Part shown: positions 1-11,068 of the stretch, in pieces
Layout: each line of letters starts with the position of its first letter
Numbering within the stretch: the stretch's first letter is position 1
Origin: Spinacia oleracea
Taxonomy: Eukaryota; Streptophyta; Magnoliopsida; Caryophyllales; Amaranthaceae
Direction of reading: 5' to 3'
Length of the DNA: 64,000 nt
NCBI RefSeq assembly: GCF_020520425.1
Contig: NC_079487.1
Location: 7,053,501-7,117,500, forward strand
Position numbers and translations under genes: made by a program
The notes under the pieces: model-generated
The model's input: the letters and a program-made list of their open reading frames with translations, nothing else
Database searches by the model: none
Told to the model about the DNA's origin: nothing

Positions 1-157
1 ACTATTTCCGTTTCCGGAAATATTTCCGATTCCGGCAATATTTCCATTCCCGGTAATATTTTCCGATACGTACCATGTTTCCGTTTCCGGCAACATCTAC
101 GACTTGGATAGTATTTATATTTCCGATACGATCCATATTTCCGTTTCCGGCAATATC
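1..157 (-). repeat. Part of 3' LTR of element A, including the CGGAAAT minisatellite
   Basis: Tandem TTTCCGTTTCCGGCAATA-type units match the U3 minisatellite in the other LTRs of this family (10000-10300, 24795-25110, 33796-34110, 59290-59615). The LTR is interrupted after base 157 by a CACTA element and resumes at 6605. Reading frames through this array are a by-product of an 18-bp period, not genes. Confidence 0.9.
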
Positions 158-189
158 CACTACTAGAAAATATGTATTTAACGACAATT

Positions 190-1550
190 AACTAACGTCA
201 GACTCGATATTCAGTCGTGAAAAGCATGAGCACGCTACAATATTACGACCAAAAATAAGTTCGTCATAATCGGTGATTAAAAAAAAGAAAAGATAAAAAA
301 AATAAACTTTTTGTTCGTCGTTATTTCCGATTCTCTGCAACTTCACTTTTGTGTTTCAAAGGCAGCCCGCAAATTTCACTCATCTCTAACCTAAAATCCT
401 TCGTTGAACGACGACGCCCCTCAATTGGTTCTATTCTCAAATTCTTTTTCCTTCTTCCTCTCTCGCTATGGAATTTTCATGGACGGCGAGTTTGTTCTTT
501 GATCTCAACTTCTTCGTCAGGTTTATGCAGATTACAGTGATTTAAATGGCATTTTCTATCTTATTTTTATTCTACGGCCAATGTTTTTATCCTTTGAAAT
601 CGGGTCATTTCCATTTTGGTGGCGGGGGAGAATAAAGGGAGGAGTAATTAGTTTCTGATTTTACTACTCAAGATTCAAATTGAATGTTTTTAGGAGGTTT
701 TGGGGCTCTTTCCTCCCTTTTACTTTCACATGATGAATATTTTCTATTCTTCTTCTCATTGAATTTTGGGCTTAACTTGGAGATGAAAACTTCAACCGGT
801 GTTTGTCATTGTAGCACATAAACATGAATTTTAATAATTTCAGGTACCCATACATTCGGTAGATCTTTCACCAAAACTCGATTTTTCTTTTTAGCTTTCC
901 TAAGGTTCATATAGTTTTTGTTTTTATTTTTATTTTACATCAATTTCTCGATCTTTGATTTTTCATGGCATTGTCACAAAGGAGAAAATAAGCTCCACAT
1001 TGTTTTTTCATGGCATTGTGAAATTGCGAGTTGAATGTTTCGATTTAATTCTTCTTTTCCAATTGTTTAATTTATATCATATATGCTTAACATTTAGAAC
1101 TCAGGAATTCGTACTCTTGATTGTAGGGGCAATTGGAATTTATAATTTGTGTTATCTGATTTTTGGTTTTGTTATATTTGATGTGAAATATTAATTCAGT
1201 AATAGATCAACCTTTACATATAAGGTTGATAATTACTTATGGCATAAATCCTATAAGCCAGATTATTTACGAGAGTATTATTGTTTGTTGATCTGATTTT
1301 CTTCTTAGAACCACCTATTTCCATTTTCTAATTTTATTGCCTTCATATTTGGTGCTGAAATCCCTACACTTATCTAAGTTATCCCAAAAAATGAGTTATG
1401 ACAGAACCACAAGCCTAAAGTTATTGCAGGGCCATTTTTATAAATTTGTAAATTGTTCTTTCTCGAAACATGTATTCCAGGTATCAACAACCCCCCATTG
1501 CATTAGAAATGAATTTATGTTTTATAATATGCTAAACCGGAGGTTTTGTT
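190..1550 (+). other. Left interior of CACTA-1, promoter-like, no gene recognised
   Basis: After the subterminal repeats (to about 330) the sequence looks like a plant 5' leader: C/T-rich at 360-500 with short upstream ATGs. This could be the element's own promoter or a captured gene start. I see no frame with convincing codon content. The rest, 540-1550, is AT-rich and intron-like. Confidence 0.35.
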
Positions 1551-1557
1551 TTGCTAG

Positions 1558-1650
1558 GCATTGAAGCAAGAGGTATCATCTTTGGTCCTCCTATTGCCTT
1601 GGCTGTTGGTGCAAAATTTATGACCTTGAGAAAGCCAAGAAAGTTTCCTG
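1558..1650 (+). pseudogene. Adenine phosphoribosyltransferase (APRT) exon fragment captured by CACTA-1
   Basis: A single exon encodes GIEARGIIFGPPIALAVGAK and continues FMTLRKPRKFPG. This is the strongly conserved central part of plant APRT, the enzyme that salvages adenine to AMP. A TAG acceptor precedes it and a GTACC donor follows. Phase is 1 on both sides, as expected for an internal APRT exon. I found neither the upstream exon (FPKPGIMFQDIT region) nor the PRPP-binding exon (DDLIATGGT region) nearby, so this is not a working gene. It lies in the interior of a CACTA element, a class known to pick up host gene pieces. Identity is secure; capture, rather than insertion around a resident gene, follows from the clean outer duplication. 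Confidence 0.85.
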
Positions 1651-2860
1651 GTACCTTCTCCCAAAATTTCTTTTTTCTAATAGCAGCATTCATCTATGTC
1701 AAGATTACGACGCTCCTTTTCCATCTACCTTTGCGCAATTTACTCTGTAAAAATTTGACATTAGGTGATGAGAATGTAGCAATTAGGTTTCCTGATGTGC
1801 GAGAAGAGTGATAGAGTAAATGGAATATCTTATTAATGTGACAGGTTGATGTTCTTTTAGAAGTTTTGTTTTCTCGTGCCTCGTTTTTATGGTGTTAATA
1901 CTTTATAAGGGTCAGCCCGTGGGAGGGTATGCAATATTTTTATACATGACATTGGATGATATGATGTAACTTATGAATTAATGCATTATACTACATTCAA
2001 GAGGATATGCATCTGATTTAAGGGCATGAATGACTGTATTTAATTAGCTCACCAGTGACTTGCATATGCTTGAAAGATTGGTGTAAGATCATAAAGTCAA
2101 GTATCATACAATCTTTAGCAAAGACTGCTTTAGCACAACTATCACTTTTCACTAATGTTTGCGTGTTTTGTGTCCATACCCATGTAGGTGCCAAATGCAT
2201 TCTTCTCGTGCAATTTATAAAGATAATCTTGCCTATATCTATACTAACTATTTTATACATTAAAATGGAACTTAGCTACCGTGTACCTGCTCTTAATTTT
2301 GTTCCACTTTCTTCCTACGTAGTTTAGTTATTTCTTAATTCTCTTATATATTTAGCAAGGAGTTTCCCTACAATATAGTAGGACCACAATTTTTTCATTG
2401 AATCTACAGTAGCTTGTAATCTACATTATGGTTCAATATGAGATGTCATTGTGATTGTTCAAATAATGATCTCTTGGTTTGTGGGACTAGCCACTTAAAC
2501 CAAGTTTTATGAGTATATAATGGGGAGGAAGCGTAGCAACTCATTATGTTCTGTTGAATAGGTACAATAAAGATGGAAGTTTCAGTGATGAAATAGGCTG
2601 CGAGATTCAGTGGCGTTACGCGACTACCGTAGTGGCACAACCCGACCACTAGCATGACCAAGGTCAATTTCTCTTTGAATCTCGGTCTACCTAAGGTACA
2701 ATTTAAAAGGTTCTCAGACTATTTTTGATTCATGTACTTTGTGTAATTTGTCAACTACTACGTATTAATTTATTAGTTGGTTTTAATACTCCTGTGTTGT
2801 GACTTATTGTTTACTGGAATTGAAAGTTTTCTTATTTTTATACGGTATATAATCACTTAG

Positions 2861-2933
2861 GAAAAAGGTGGGAGATCTCCTTGCTGATCCAGATAAGAAG
2901 AATGGACAGAATACTCTGCTGAACTTTGTGGAG
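2861..2933 (+). pseudogene. Exon-like fragment of unrecognised gene in CACTA-1
   Basis: A 73-base open segment is bounded by a CTTAG acceptor and a GAG|GTATC donor. It encodes KKVGDLLADPDKKNGQNTLL followed by NFVE. The sharp borders and protein-like composition suggest a captured exon. I do not recognise the family and see no adjoining exon in a matching phase. Confidence 0.4.
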
Positions 2934-3539
2934 GTATCATGTCTCCTTGATATTCTAACTGTTCATTTTCAAATTTCTGATTAACTTTGTACTAAAACGT
3001 GCTTTGTGGATCATGTCTGAACCCATATATCTAATATAAGAGAAGCTAAGGAATTTTCTCTTTTATCTTAGCAGGGGATTTTGTCCTTTGAAACTGGATA
3101 TAGGGGTTGATTAGCCCGTTGGTTCAATTTATAGAAGTTTGATTTCAGATCTCGCCCTCAATTTATCGCAACAATGTAATTCCGGTAAATTCCCTGATTT
3201 ATTTTTTAGGGTTTATCGCACAGGAGTCATGGATTGTGTTCCTTTATATTGTCTTCTATATTTGCAACTAAAAGCTTCTTGTAGGCTTTCTAATACTGAA
3301 TAGGAGTCTGATTTGACTCTTTATCCTTTACTAGTGAGAGAATTCTAAAACTAGTTAAGCTTTGACATGAAAGGAAAGTATTTATTACTTTGTATATATT
3401 TATTAATTTAGGGTTGGTGGGATTTGGGGGATGTAACTGATCACTGTGTATAAAAAGATAGAGATCACAGGAGATCACTCTGTGTAAGAGATCACATGGC
3501 TTAATGCTTTAAATGATGCTAGTGAACATAGTGACAAGC

Positions 3540-3760
3540 CGACAAAATTTTATGCCCTGCTACCAGTGGCGACACCAGTAGGGGTTCAGTTGGTTCAACT
3601 AAACCCCTACTGGATTTTAGTAAAGCTGAAAATAAAAAATAAACAGCGAAGTGATTAATAAAAACGCATAACTAATTGCTATTAACAGGTGCATGTCAGT
3701 GGTCCAAATTCCACTCTATCTCCAACCGGTCGCGGGATCGATCCCCACCGTTTCTTTTTA
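3540..3760. repeat. Possible fragment of a hAT-like or SINE-like repeat
   Basis: The stretch around 3563-3615 (CAGTGGCGACACCAGTAGGG, then an imperfect inverse ending CCCCTACTG) resembles hAT-type termini. The GGTCGCGGGATCGATCCCC segment at about 3727-3747 resembles a Pol III B-box-like region. I could not find both ends or a target-site duplication, so the class is open. Confidence 0.25.
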
Positions 3761-4627
3761 CAGTTTTCTTTTGTTTACTTATTAATTTTAATGATTGCCA
3801 TAGTATATCCAGATATTCTTTTGCACCTAAAGGCTTATTTTTCATATTTTTTTTTAGCTTGAGTTAATTGTGGTGGCTGGTCAAGAGTTCTAGATTTCGT
3901 CGCGTACTCTTATTTCCTGGCAAAAAATAAATAAAAGGCAAATGTGCCTTGGTGAGAGTTTCTTCACTTTTAGTGTAGTTTGTTTTGCCATGTAACGAGA
4001 TATTGAATGACTAATTAAGGAGGATTAGGGAAAGGCATAACCGCATAAGTTACCTAGTTTTCTTTCCTAATAAACCGTAACTGCAAATTTGCACTAACGG
4101 CACATTCGCACCCAATATCTCTTTCTAGTATTCTGTTTTATGGTTACATGTTTACTTATACATTGTGGAATAGATTGCTCCATATGAATAATTCATAGAG
4201 TTTTGTCTTTCACGTTTGGTTCTATTGGTAAAACTCTTGCTAAAAATTGGGATCTGCATTATTGGGTTTGGCAGAAATACAGAACAAGAATTAGTTGCAG
4301 CGAAGAAAATGCAACGCGGGCATCGAAGCCAATTGTTGCGTCTATTTCCAATTTGGCGTTCAATTACGCTGGTAATCTCCTTACATGTTCTTTTGTTTCA
4401 TTTTTTCTACTATTCCAGGGTTTGCTAAACTTGGATTATCATTTATCAGGAATTAGATTTTCGATTGTACCTATATTTTTTAATTGTTCTCTCCAGACCT
4501 GAAATGCGTTTAATGATGCTTTGAATTTGGAATATGTTCATAGAAAACAACAAGTTTAATACATGAGTTTAAGAGAAGTGAGCTAAATTGTAATTTTTTC
4601 ATAGGAAATATGTTGTCTTTGGTGCAG

Positions 4628-4699
4628 ACCAAAGGTTATTGTGCGCTACAGCATAAGCTTTTTTGTGGGAGATCTATATTACAGAACGTTGATGTGCTG
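4628..4699 (+). pseudogene. Second exon-like fragment of unrecognised gene in CACTA-1
   Basis: A 72-base segment between a GTGCAG acceptor and a G|GTAAGT donor, the strongest splice borders in this element, encodes TKGYCALQHKLFCGRSILQN plus VDVL. It is on the same strand as the APRT exon. No family is recognised. It may belong to the element's own transposition gene or to a captured host gene. Confidence 0.4.
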
Positions 4700-4893
4700 G
4701 TAAGTGTTGGGTGGTTCTGTTCTGTTACATTTCTGTTTTTTTGTGTGTGCTTTTAGTAAGCTGGCCGGCAGACTGTTTTGCTTCTCTCTTCTGCTGCTGG
4801 TTTTAGATGATGGCAAGGGGGTAGATTTGATAGGTTGGTTGTTTGTTAGTATGCTTGCTACAGTGCTCCATTAGTAGGAAAGTGTGTCGACCG

Positions 4894-5097
4894 CTATTTA
4901 TCCTTCCAATACTCTGTTGCCCGAATATTGTTGTCCTCCATTAGTTGTAGTATACGTTGAGGGTTTGGCCGAGCGGTTCTGAAGGTAACTTCATTTCGAT
5001 GGAGCCATATACTCCAAAGAATTGACAGGAAGGTACCAATCTTGTTATCGTTATTCATTGTGTTTTTGAAGAAGTGCACACAAAGTTCTTTACCCAT
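4894..5097 (-). pseudogene. LINE-type C-terminal remnant (zinc-binding reverse-transcriptase region)
   Basis: The minus-strand frame contains FLSILWSIWLHRNEVTFR, preceded by a HFFKN segment. This matches the conserved part just downstream of the reverse transcriptase in plant non-LTR elements and the proteins derived from them. Only about 65 residues remain, with no catalytic motif and no poly(A) tail found. It lies antisense to the exon-like pieces of CACTA-1 and is probably an old fragment trapped in the element. Confidence 0.5.
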
Positions 5098-5699
5098 GTA
5101 TCTAGTTGCAATGTCTCTTTATTCCGTGGGGAAATGCCTAGAGTTGATCCTCTCCGTACTCTGACTGAAATTTCGCAGTCTCAAAACAAGTGTGCTCTGT
5201 TACTGTTACTTTAGTCCTGCTATGATTGTGTTAGACATTACCTTCTCAATTTGTTGTTTTCACTAGTCAAGCTGAATAGATTGCCAACAGGCCTTAGGGA
5301 CAATTCACATGACTCAATATGATTCAAACTAAGTAATGCAGATAAGTATTACATGTGCATTAAATAACTGTTATTCCACTATCTTCTTTTAAAGTATCAC
5401 TTTCTCAAGAAAGATTACGTACCAGCAACAGATTCTCGGTTTGAATATTTAGATGCTGCTAATACCTAATTTCTAGACGTTTGAATGTTTAGGCCCTTTT
5501 CAATACCCACTCAACTTTTTGCAGACCTTGTACCTATTTTACATATGGGACTGTGATCTACTCAGCTAAGTATTACATGTGTAAATGTATTCTTCATGTC
5601 CTAATCTAATTTCTTTGTGTTCTGCTAGGTAGTACAACAGGTTTTTAAATCAAAATCTCGAGATCAGGTTGTAGGTTTTTGAGGAGGAATAAAGCCTAA

Positions 5700-5890
5700 A
5701 GTTGTAAGGGGACCACAACCCAGTAGAGTAGAGCTTCAAACTAAATTGAATGCTGCTAGCAAACAGAATGAAGTTCTTGCAAAACGCATGGAGGAAGTAC
5801 AAGCTGAGAACAATGAAATGAAGGAACGTGTTAGCTTGGTTGAGTCTAGAATGAAATTTTTTCAAGATGCATTGTCTGGCAACTTAATGT
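5700..5890 (+). pseudogene. Coiled-coil C-terminal segment, plant En/Spm transposase-like
   Basis: From about 5700 the plus strand encodes a charged helical stretch: LNAASKQNEVLAKRMEEVQA, then ENNEMKERVSLVESRMKFFQ, then DALSGN. A heptad pattern and a short linker (KVVRGPQPSRVE) precede it. Plant transposase proteins of the Ptta/En/Spm group end in this kind of coiled coil near the right element end, where this lies. No DDE core is visible, so it is a remnant. A host coiled-coil fragment cannot be ruled out. Confidence 0.45.
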
Positions 5891-6339
5891 TAGTATTCCA
5901 ACTTCACAAGTTGGAGAAAAAATGCAAAAATAGGTCGAAGCTGCTGCACATCAGTTCTAGATATTTGGTGTAATTTTTTTTTTTTTTCAGAACAAGGAAT
6001 TGTTGAGATTTAATTCTTAGTATGGACCAAGTTATATATTTGATCTTATTAGTTTGGTTGTTTTGACTCACATTGAATTTGTTGATTATAAATCTTTTGT
6101 GATTGATTACATTTAATTAATATAAATTTTGTTTATTATTCTATATACATTTTTATGGTTTTGAATGAATTACAGGTTATAAAAATATTTTTCATATTTA
6201 CGACAAACTATATTTATTTTAATCACATTAACGTCGAAATATTTTGTCGTTGTTGGACGATAATTAAAATTATTGTGTCCATTTGATTCTCTTTTTACAT
6301 CAACTGTGTTGGTCGCTATTTGTTGTTTGTTCGACGTCA

Positions 6340-6600
6340 TTGAATACATAATAACGACGAACAACCTTTTTGTCGTTAATAAATAACGACGAACAACGTT
6401 TTTGTCGTTAATAAATAACGACGAACAATAACTTCGTCGTGTAAAATTCACGACGAACGTTGACGTTAATACTAATAACGTCGGAAGCTATTACGACAAA
6501 ACTCACGACGAACTTTGTTCGTCATTAAAGGTTTTAACGACGACTTTTGAGACTTATAACGACGAAAAAGTTTGTCGTTATAAACCCTTTTTCTAGTAGT
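6340..6600. repeat. Subterminal repeat cluster of CACTA-1
   Basis: Units of the type AATAACGACGAACAACGTTT and the inverse TTTGTCGTTAT occur about every 20-40 bases up to the right terminus. A thinner set lies at 165-330. Such arrays bind the regulatory protein (TNPA class) in known CACTA elements. Here they point inward from both ends, which supports the assigned borders. Confidence 0.8.
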
Positions 6601-6604
6601 GATC

Positions 6605-6936
6605 ATTGTTTCCGGAGTATTCATAATTTGCCTTTTGACGATTTCAGCTCCCACTGGAACCGAGATCCGTCGATTCCGAATATCCATAAATGGAGTATTT
6701 AATTCACTTAAATACTTGATCCGTTCACGTACTATTTGTGTGACCCTACGGGTTCAGTCAAGAGTAAGCTGTGGATTAATATTATTAATTCCACTTGAAC
6801 TGAAGCGACCTCTAGCTAGGCATACAGTTCACTTGATCTCACTGAATTATTAACTTGTATAATTAATTAATACTGAACCGTATTTATTAGACTTATTATT
6901 GAATGCATACTTGGACCAAGGGCATTATTTCCTTCA
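6605..6936 (-). repeat. Start of 3' LTR of element A
   Basis: The LTR resumes directly after the CACTA-1 target duplication and ends at 6936 with the inverse of TGAAGGAAATAATGCCC, the conserved start of all LTRs of this family here. The polypurine tract of the minus-strand element (inverse CTCCCATTTGTCC) follows immediately. Confidence 0.9.
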
Positions 6937-9213
6937 GTCTCCCATTTGTCCTTAGGGACAAGTGTGCATTTCCTAATTCCTTTGTCGCTTGATGCTTGCT
7001 CGTGAACATAAGGTAAGAGTTGTCATCCTTATTATGTCCAGAGGTATTTCTCGGTTTCAGAGTTCAACTAATTAAATAAAAAGATAATCATAGCCTATGA
7101 TTCATCTGAGCACGGCCATGCATTTTACAGTTTCTAGCTCTCCGAGTGGCCTTGTACAACTTTCAGCATCTCATCCCGATTTATGGGAGGACAATCCCAA
7201 TCTTGCGATATTGAGATTAGACTTCGTTTGATAGGTGATTACCCGAGCGTTGCCGTTATAGCCTCCTTTTACGGTGCGACGGTTGACGACGTCAAAGTAA
7301 CCAGTTCTCAAACAAGTAATCTCAAATCACTCAGGTATTGAGGATTAGTGTCTAATAATTTTAATGAAATTTACTTATGACAGATTTTCATCTCTTACAG
7401 TAAAGTTTCATAGGTCTGTCCGATACTAGTCTTCCCAAAGTAGGTATCCATGCAAATGATTGCGACATTGCCATGTCCACATAGTTCAAGAAACAGAACT
7501 ACTAGTCATCTTGCAATCTAGTCGTCTAGCGTTTTCTATGCGTCCATCTTTATAGAAAACTCCGACCAGGGACCATTTTCAAATTTTGACATTCAAGTTC
7601 ACTTGATAGACATTTCTTAGTCACATGACTGGTCCTGACAGTCTATCTTGAATATATCGTCAAATTGAAAGGACTCATCATTTAATACTAAACAAAGATT
7701 AAATGGAATATGAAAATCCATTTCATATATGATAAATGTTTAACCCCAACGTTTTACAACCATGTGCCTCGAACCCATCTTTAAAACAATCAGTGGAATT
7801 CAAAACTATGCTTGATTTCCAGTGCCACAATGTGAGTGTTGTTTCTCACTTGTTGCATAGGTTTAGTTATCATGCTTTGCCGATCTTAATATCCTTTTCA
7901 TCGAATGTTCTTCGAGATATGATGATAAGATCTTTTGAGTATGTTTATTTTCTGATCTAGTCTTTCTTGATACAATAGTGGTTCTACGCATTTTGCAATG
8001 AAGAACCATCAAATCAGCAGACATGTGATCCACCCAAGTTCAGTGAAGAACTCTTTAACATAAACAACTCTGTTTCGTTGCTTCTTAGGCAATAATTACT
8101 TTTACTTCAACTGTATAGGTTGTTAGTCAGAACATAGAAATTAATATTTTAATTTCCCACGCAATAACTCATGGTCTCCGATCCATGTTGCCATCTCAAA
8201 CCACCATGCATATAGGTCGTTCTTGCCAATGGTTAACTCCAAGGGATCTTTCTTGATCCTTTGCCAGTGTTTATGTGTGTAGCATCAATATTTAGCATAT
8301 CTTTATTTCCCTGAATCAAGAACTATTCCTATGTACCTTTTCAAGTACCATAAGTTTTTCTTTCTTTCAATCTAGTTGATATTTACTTAGATCAATAGAG
8401 ATTGGTATATGTTCTTCATGCCTAAAGCCTTACGATACGTTTTTGGCGATCCTCATATTATATCATACATGATAAATTCTTTTGCAGAATAATTCCGAAT
8501 TGAATTCTATTCATGTAACTTTAGCTATCCAATTTCAGTAGATACTAAATCCAGCTAAATTCTTTGACATATAATATAGGTGAAGAATCTTATTAGATTC
8601 TTTGATGTTTAACTTAGTAAATGCTTATACATAGTTCAAACATTCATTACTTAGATTTATTTCGTGTTTGATTTAGTAAATGCCAGTACTTAATCCAAAA
8701 CAATATTATAAGATCTTTGTAAATAGATCTTAATACCCAGTATGTACTAAGTTTCGCCTAGGTCCATCATTGATAAATAATTTCAAATCTAAGTCATTAG
8801 CATTTGAATGTCATTTCACAATAGAGAGATATGTGTGTGATACACATAGGACCAATTAAGTTTTTACGTACTCCCACTAAACTTCTTATATATCCATATG
8901 AATCATGTACATTTTATGAAACTAAAATACTTATTAGTTTCACTAAAATACAGTTCCAATTCCCAATTGCTTGCTTAAATCTGTACTTAGATTTCATAAG
9001 CTAGCTTTCCTTTCAAGCATTATTTGGATACACAAATCCTATGACATGTCATGTACATAGTTTATTCCAACATTTGATTGAGGAATACGTTTTGTCATCC
9101 AATTGCCATATGTACCAATATGCAATCATTGCTTGATTTATAGACTTGAGCATTAGGATTTTGCATGAGGTTTCAACACAATCCACACCGTGAATTTGCT
9201 TGTAACCTTTAGC

Positions 9214-10622
9214 TGTTAGGTTATGATACATATGACAATTCATAAATCATGCGGAAAAACCATAAACCCAGGAAAACATATTATTTACACATAATCATTT
9301 AGCATAGATTAGATGCATACTCTTTGTTGCGTGCCTTCCCTAGCTGCGCCCGAACCGAACAAGAACAAGTCTTTAGGACTCCAAGTGTCGTCCCTCCGTA
9401 GATAGTCCACAGCACGTCCGGATCCGCCTTAAGATTGACCAACTAGAATCGCCCTTAAGGTACTATTATTTTCGGCACTTTATAGGCAAATGTGTGACTG
9501 AATTTTTCTCTCAAAAACTCACTTTGAATACTTTGAAACTTGTGTTATAAATTATGAGCCCTAGCCTCATATTTATAGCGGTATGGAAAGGGAATCGAAA
9601 TCCTATTCAGATACAAATTAATTAAACCTAGAATCCTACAAGAACTCTAATTTAATTAATTTATCAAATAGAATTAGGAATTTAATCATTAACCGAACTC
9701 TGCATGTTTTAGGAAACGTGCACGAACACAAACACTTGCACACACACGCACGGCAGCCACGATGGGCCCCATGCGTGCGCGCGAGCAGCAGCCCACTCAG
9801 CGCCCGCGCGCGCTGCGCGCTGCGCGTGCTGTGCGCGCTGCGCGCTGCGCGCAGCCTGCTGGGCCTGGCCTTGCGCTGGGCCTGGCGTGGCTGTTTGTGC
9901 GGCGCGCTTGGCTTGCTGGGCGATGGCCTGGCTTCGTGCTGGGCATCGTCCGGCAGGCCTCGTCCGATGCTTATTCGTACGATGCGCTTCCGATTAAATT
10001 TTCCGATTCCGGAATTCATTTCCGATACGAACAATATTTAATATTTCCGATTCCGGAATTAATTTCCGTTTCGAACAAATATTTAATATTTCCGTTTCCG
10101 GAATTATTTTCCGATTCCGGTAATATTTCCGATTCTGACAATATTTCCGTTTCCGGCAATATTTCCGATTCTGGCAATATTTCCATTTCCGATAATATTT
10201 TCCGACACGTACCATGTTTCCGTTTCCGGCAACATCTACGACTTGGATAATATTTATATTTCCGATACGATCCATATTTCCGTTTCCGGCAATATCATCG
10301 TTTCCGGAGTATTCATTCCTTGCCTGTGACGATCTTAGCTCCCACTGAAACCAAGATCCGTCGGTTCCGAATATTCATAGATGGAGTATTTAATGCTATT
10401 AAATACTTGATCCGTTTACGTACTATTTGTGTGACCCTACGGGTTCAGTCAAGAGTAAGCTGTGGATTAATATCATTAATTCCACTTGAACTGAAGCGGC
10501 CTCTAGCTAGGCATTCAGCTCACTTGATCTCACTGAATTATTAACTTGTTAATTAATACTGAACCGCATTTATTAGACTTATCATAGAATGCATACTTGG
10601 ACCAAGGGCATTATTTCCTTCA
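9214..10622 (-). mobile_element. Solo LTR of the A/B/C Copia family
   Basis: A complete 1,409-bp LTR reads from TGTTAGGTTATGATACATAT to the inverse of TGAAGGAAATAATG. It is flanked by a perfect 5-bp duplication TTAGC (9209-9213 and 10623-10627). No internal sequence is attached, so two LTRs of a former element have recombined to leave one. It contains the minisatellite (about 10000-10300) and a strongly GC-rich block (about 9745-9965). It interrupts the reverse-transcriptase region of element A, so it is younger than A. Confidence 0.93.
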
Positions 10623-10906
10623 TTAGCAACTAGTCTAGCTTTGTGTGTGAACACAATTCCATGTTTGATGGTTTTTATCATTAAACCAAACTTGCAACCA
10701 ATAGGTGTGAAACTATTCTTGCAAATTAACAAAATTTCAATTTTGTCATCAGAACACTGAGTATGTTTTTATGGCCTTTAACCAATTTAAACATTAAGTC
10801 TATATATGGCCTCTAACCATTTTAGGGAATCTATATTTCATCATAGCTTTCTTACAAGTCACAAACTCATTAATCTACATGATAATAGTTTGACTGCAAG
10901 TTGTAG

Positions 10907-11068
10907 GTTTCTTCACTATCGAATAGAAGAAACACATAGTTTCAGTGACCTGGACTCTATGTTTCTTCACTATCTAATAGAAGAATCTCATAGTTTCAGT
11001 GACCTGGACTCTATGTTTCTTCACTATCTAACAGAAGAATCTCATAGTTTCAGTGACTTGAACTCTAT
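10907..11068. repeat. Three tandem 54-bp copies inside element A
   Basis: GTTTCTTCACTATC recurs at 10907, 10961 and 11015, each followed by a near-identical 40 bases. The period is 54, a multiple of three. The copies differ at only a few positions, so the triplication is more recent than the general decay of the element. Confidence 0.85.

Larger units (their letters stand above)
158..6601 (+). mobile_element. CACTA (En/Spm-type) DNA transposon 1
   Basis: The element begins CACTACTAGAAAA and ends with the inverse, TTTTCTAGTAGTG. It is flanked by the 3-bp duplication ATC (155-157 and 6602-6604), the size usual for CACTA elements. Subterminal AACGACGAAC/GTCGTTA motifs crowd both ends, most densely at 6340-6600. 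Length is 6,444 bp. I found no intact transposase, but there is a transposase-like coiled-coil segment near 5700-5890, an APRT exon and other exon-like pieces on the plus strand. It is probably non-autonomous with captured host gene fragments. It sits in the 3' LTR of Copia element A, whose sequence resumes exactly on the other side. Confidence 0.9.

Noticed and set aside
4203-4428. KIGICIIGFG segment, reminiscent of the arogenate dehydrogenase nucleotide-binding motif
   Set aside because: The match is short, lacks the full GxGxxG pattern and has a competing frame of equal length. Not enough to call a captured gene.
9636-10250. Several overlapping open frames over 90 codons on both strands
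   Set aside because: They lie in the GC-rich block and minisatellite of a solo LTR. Stop codons are rare in GC-rich DNA and the 18-bp period creates repetitive peptides. No frame is preferred.
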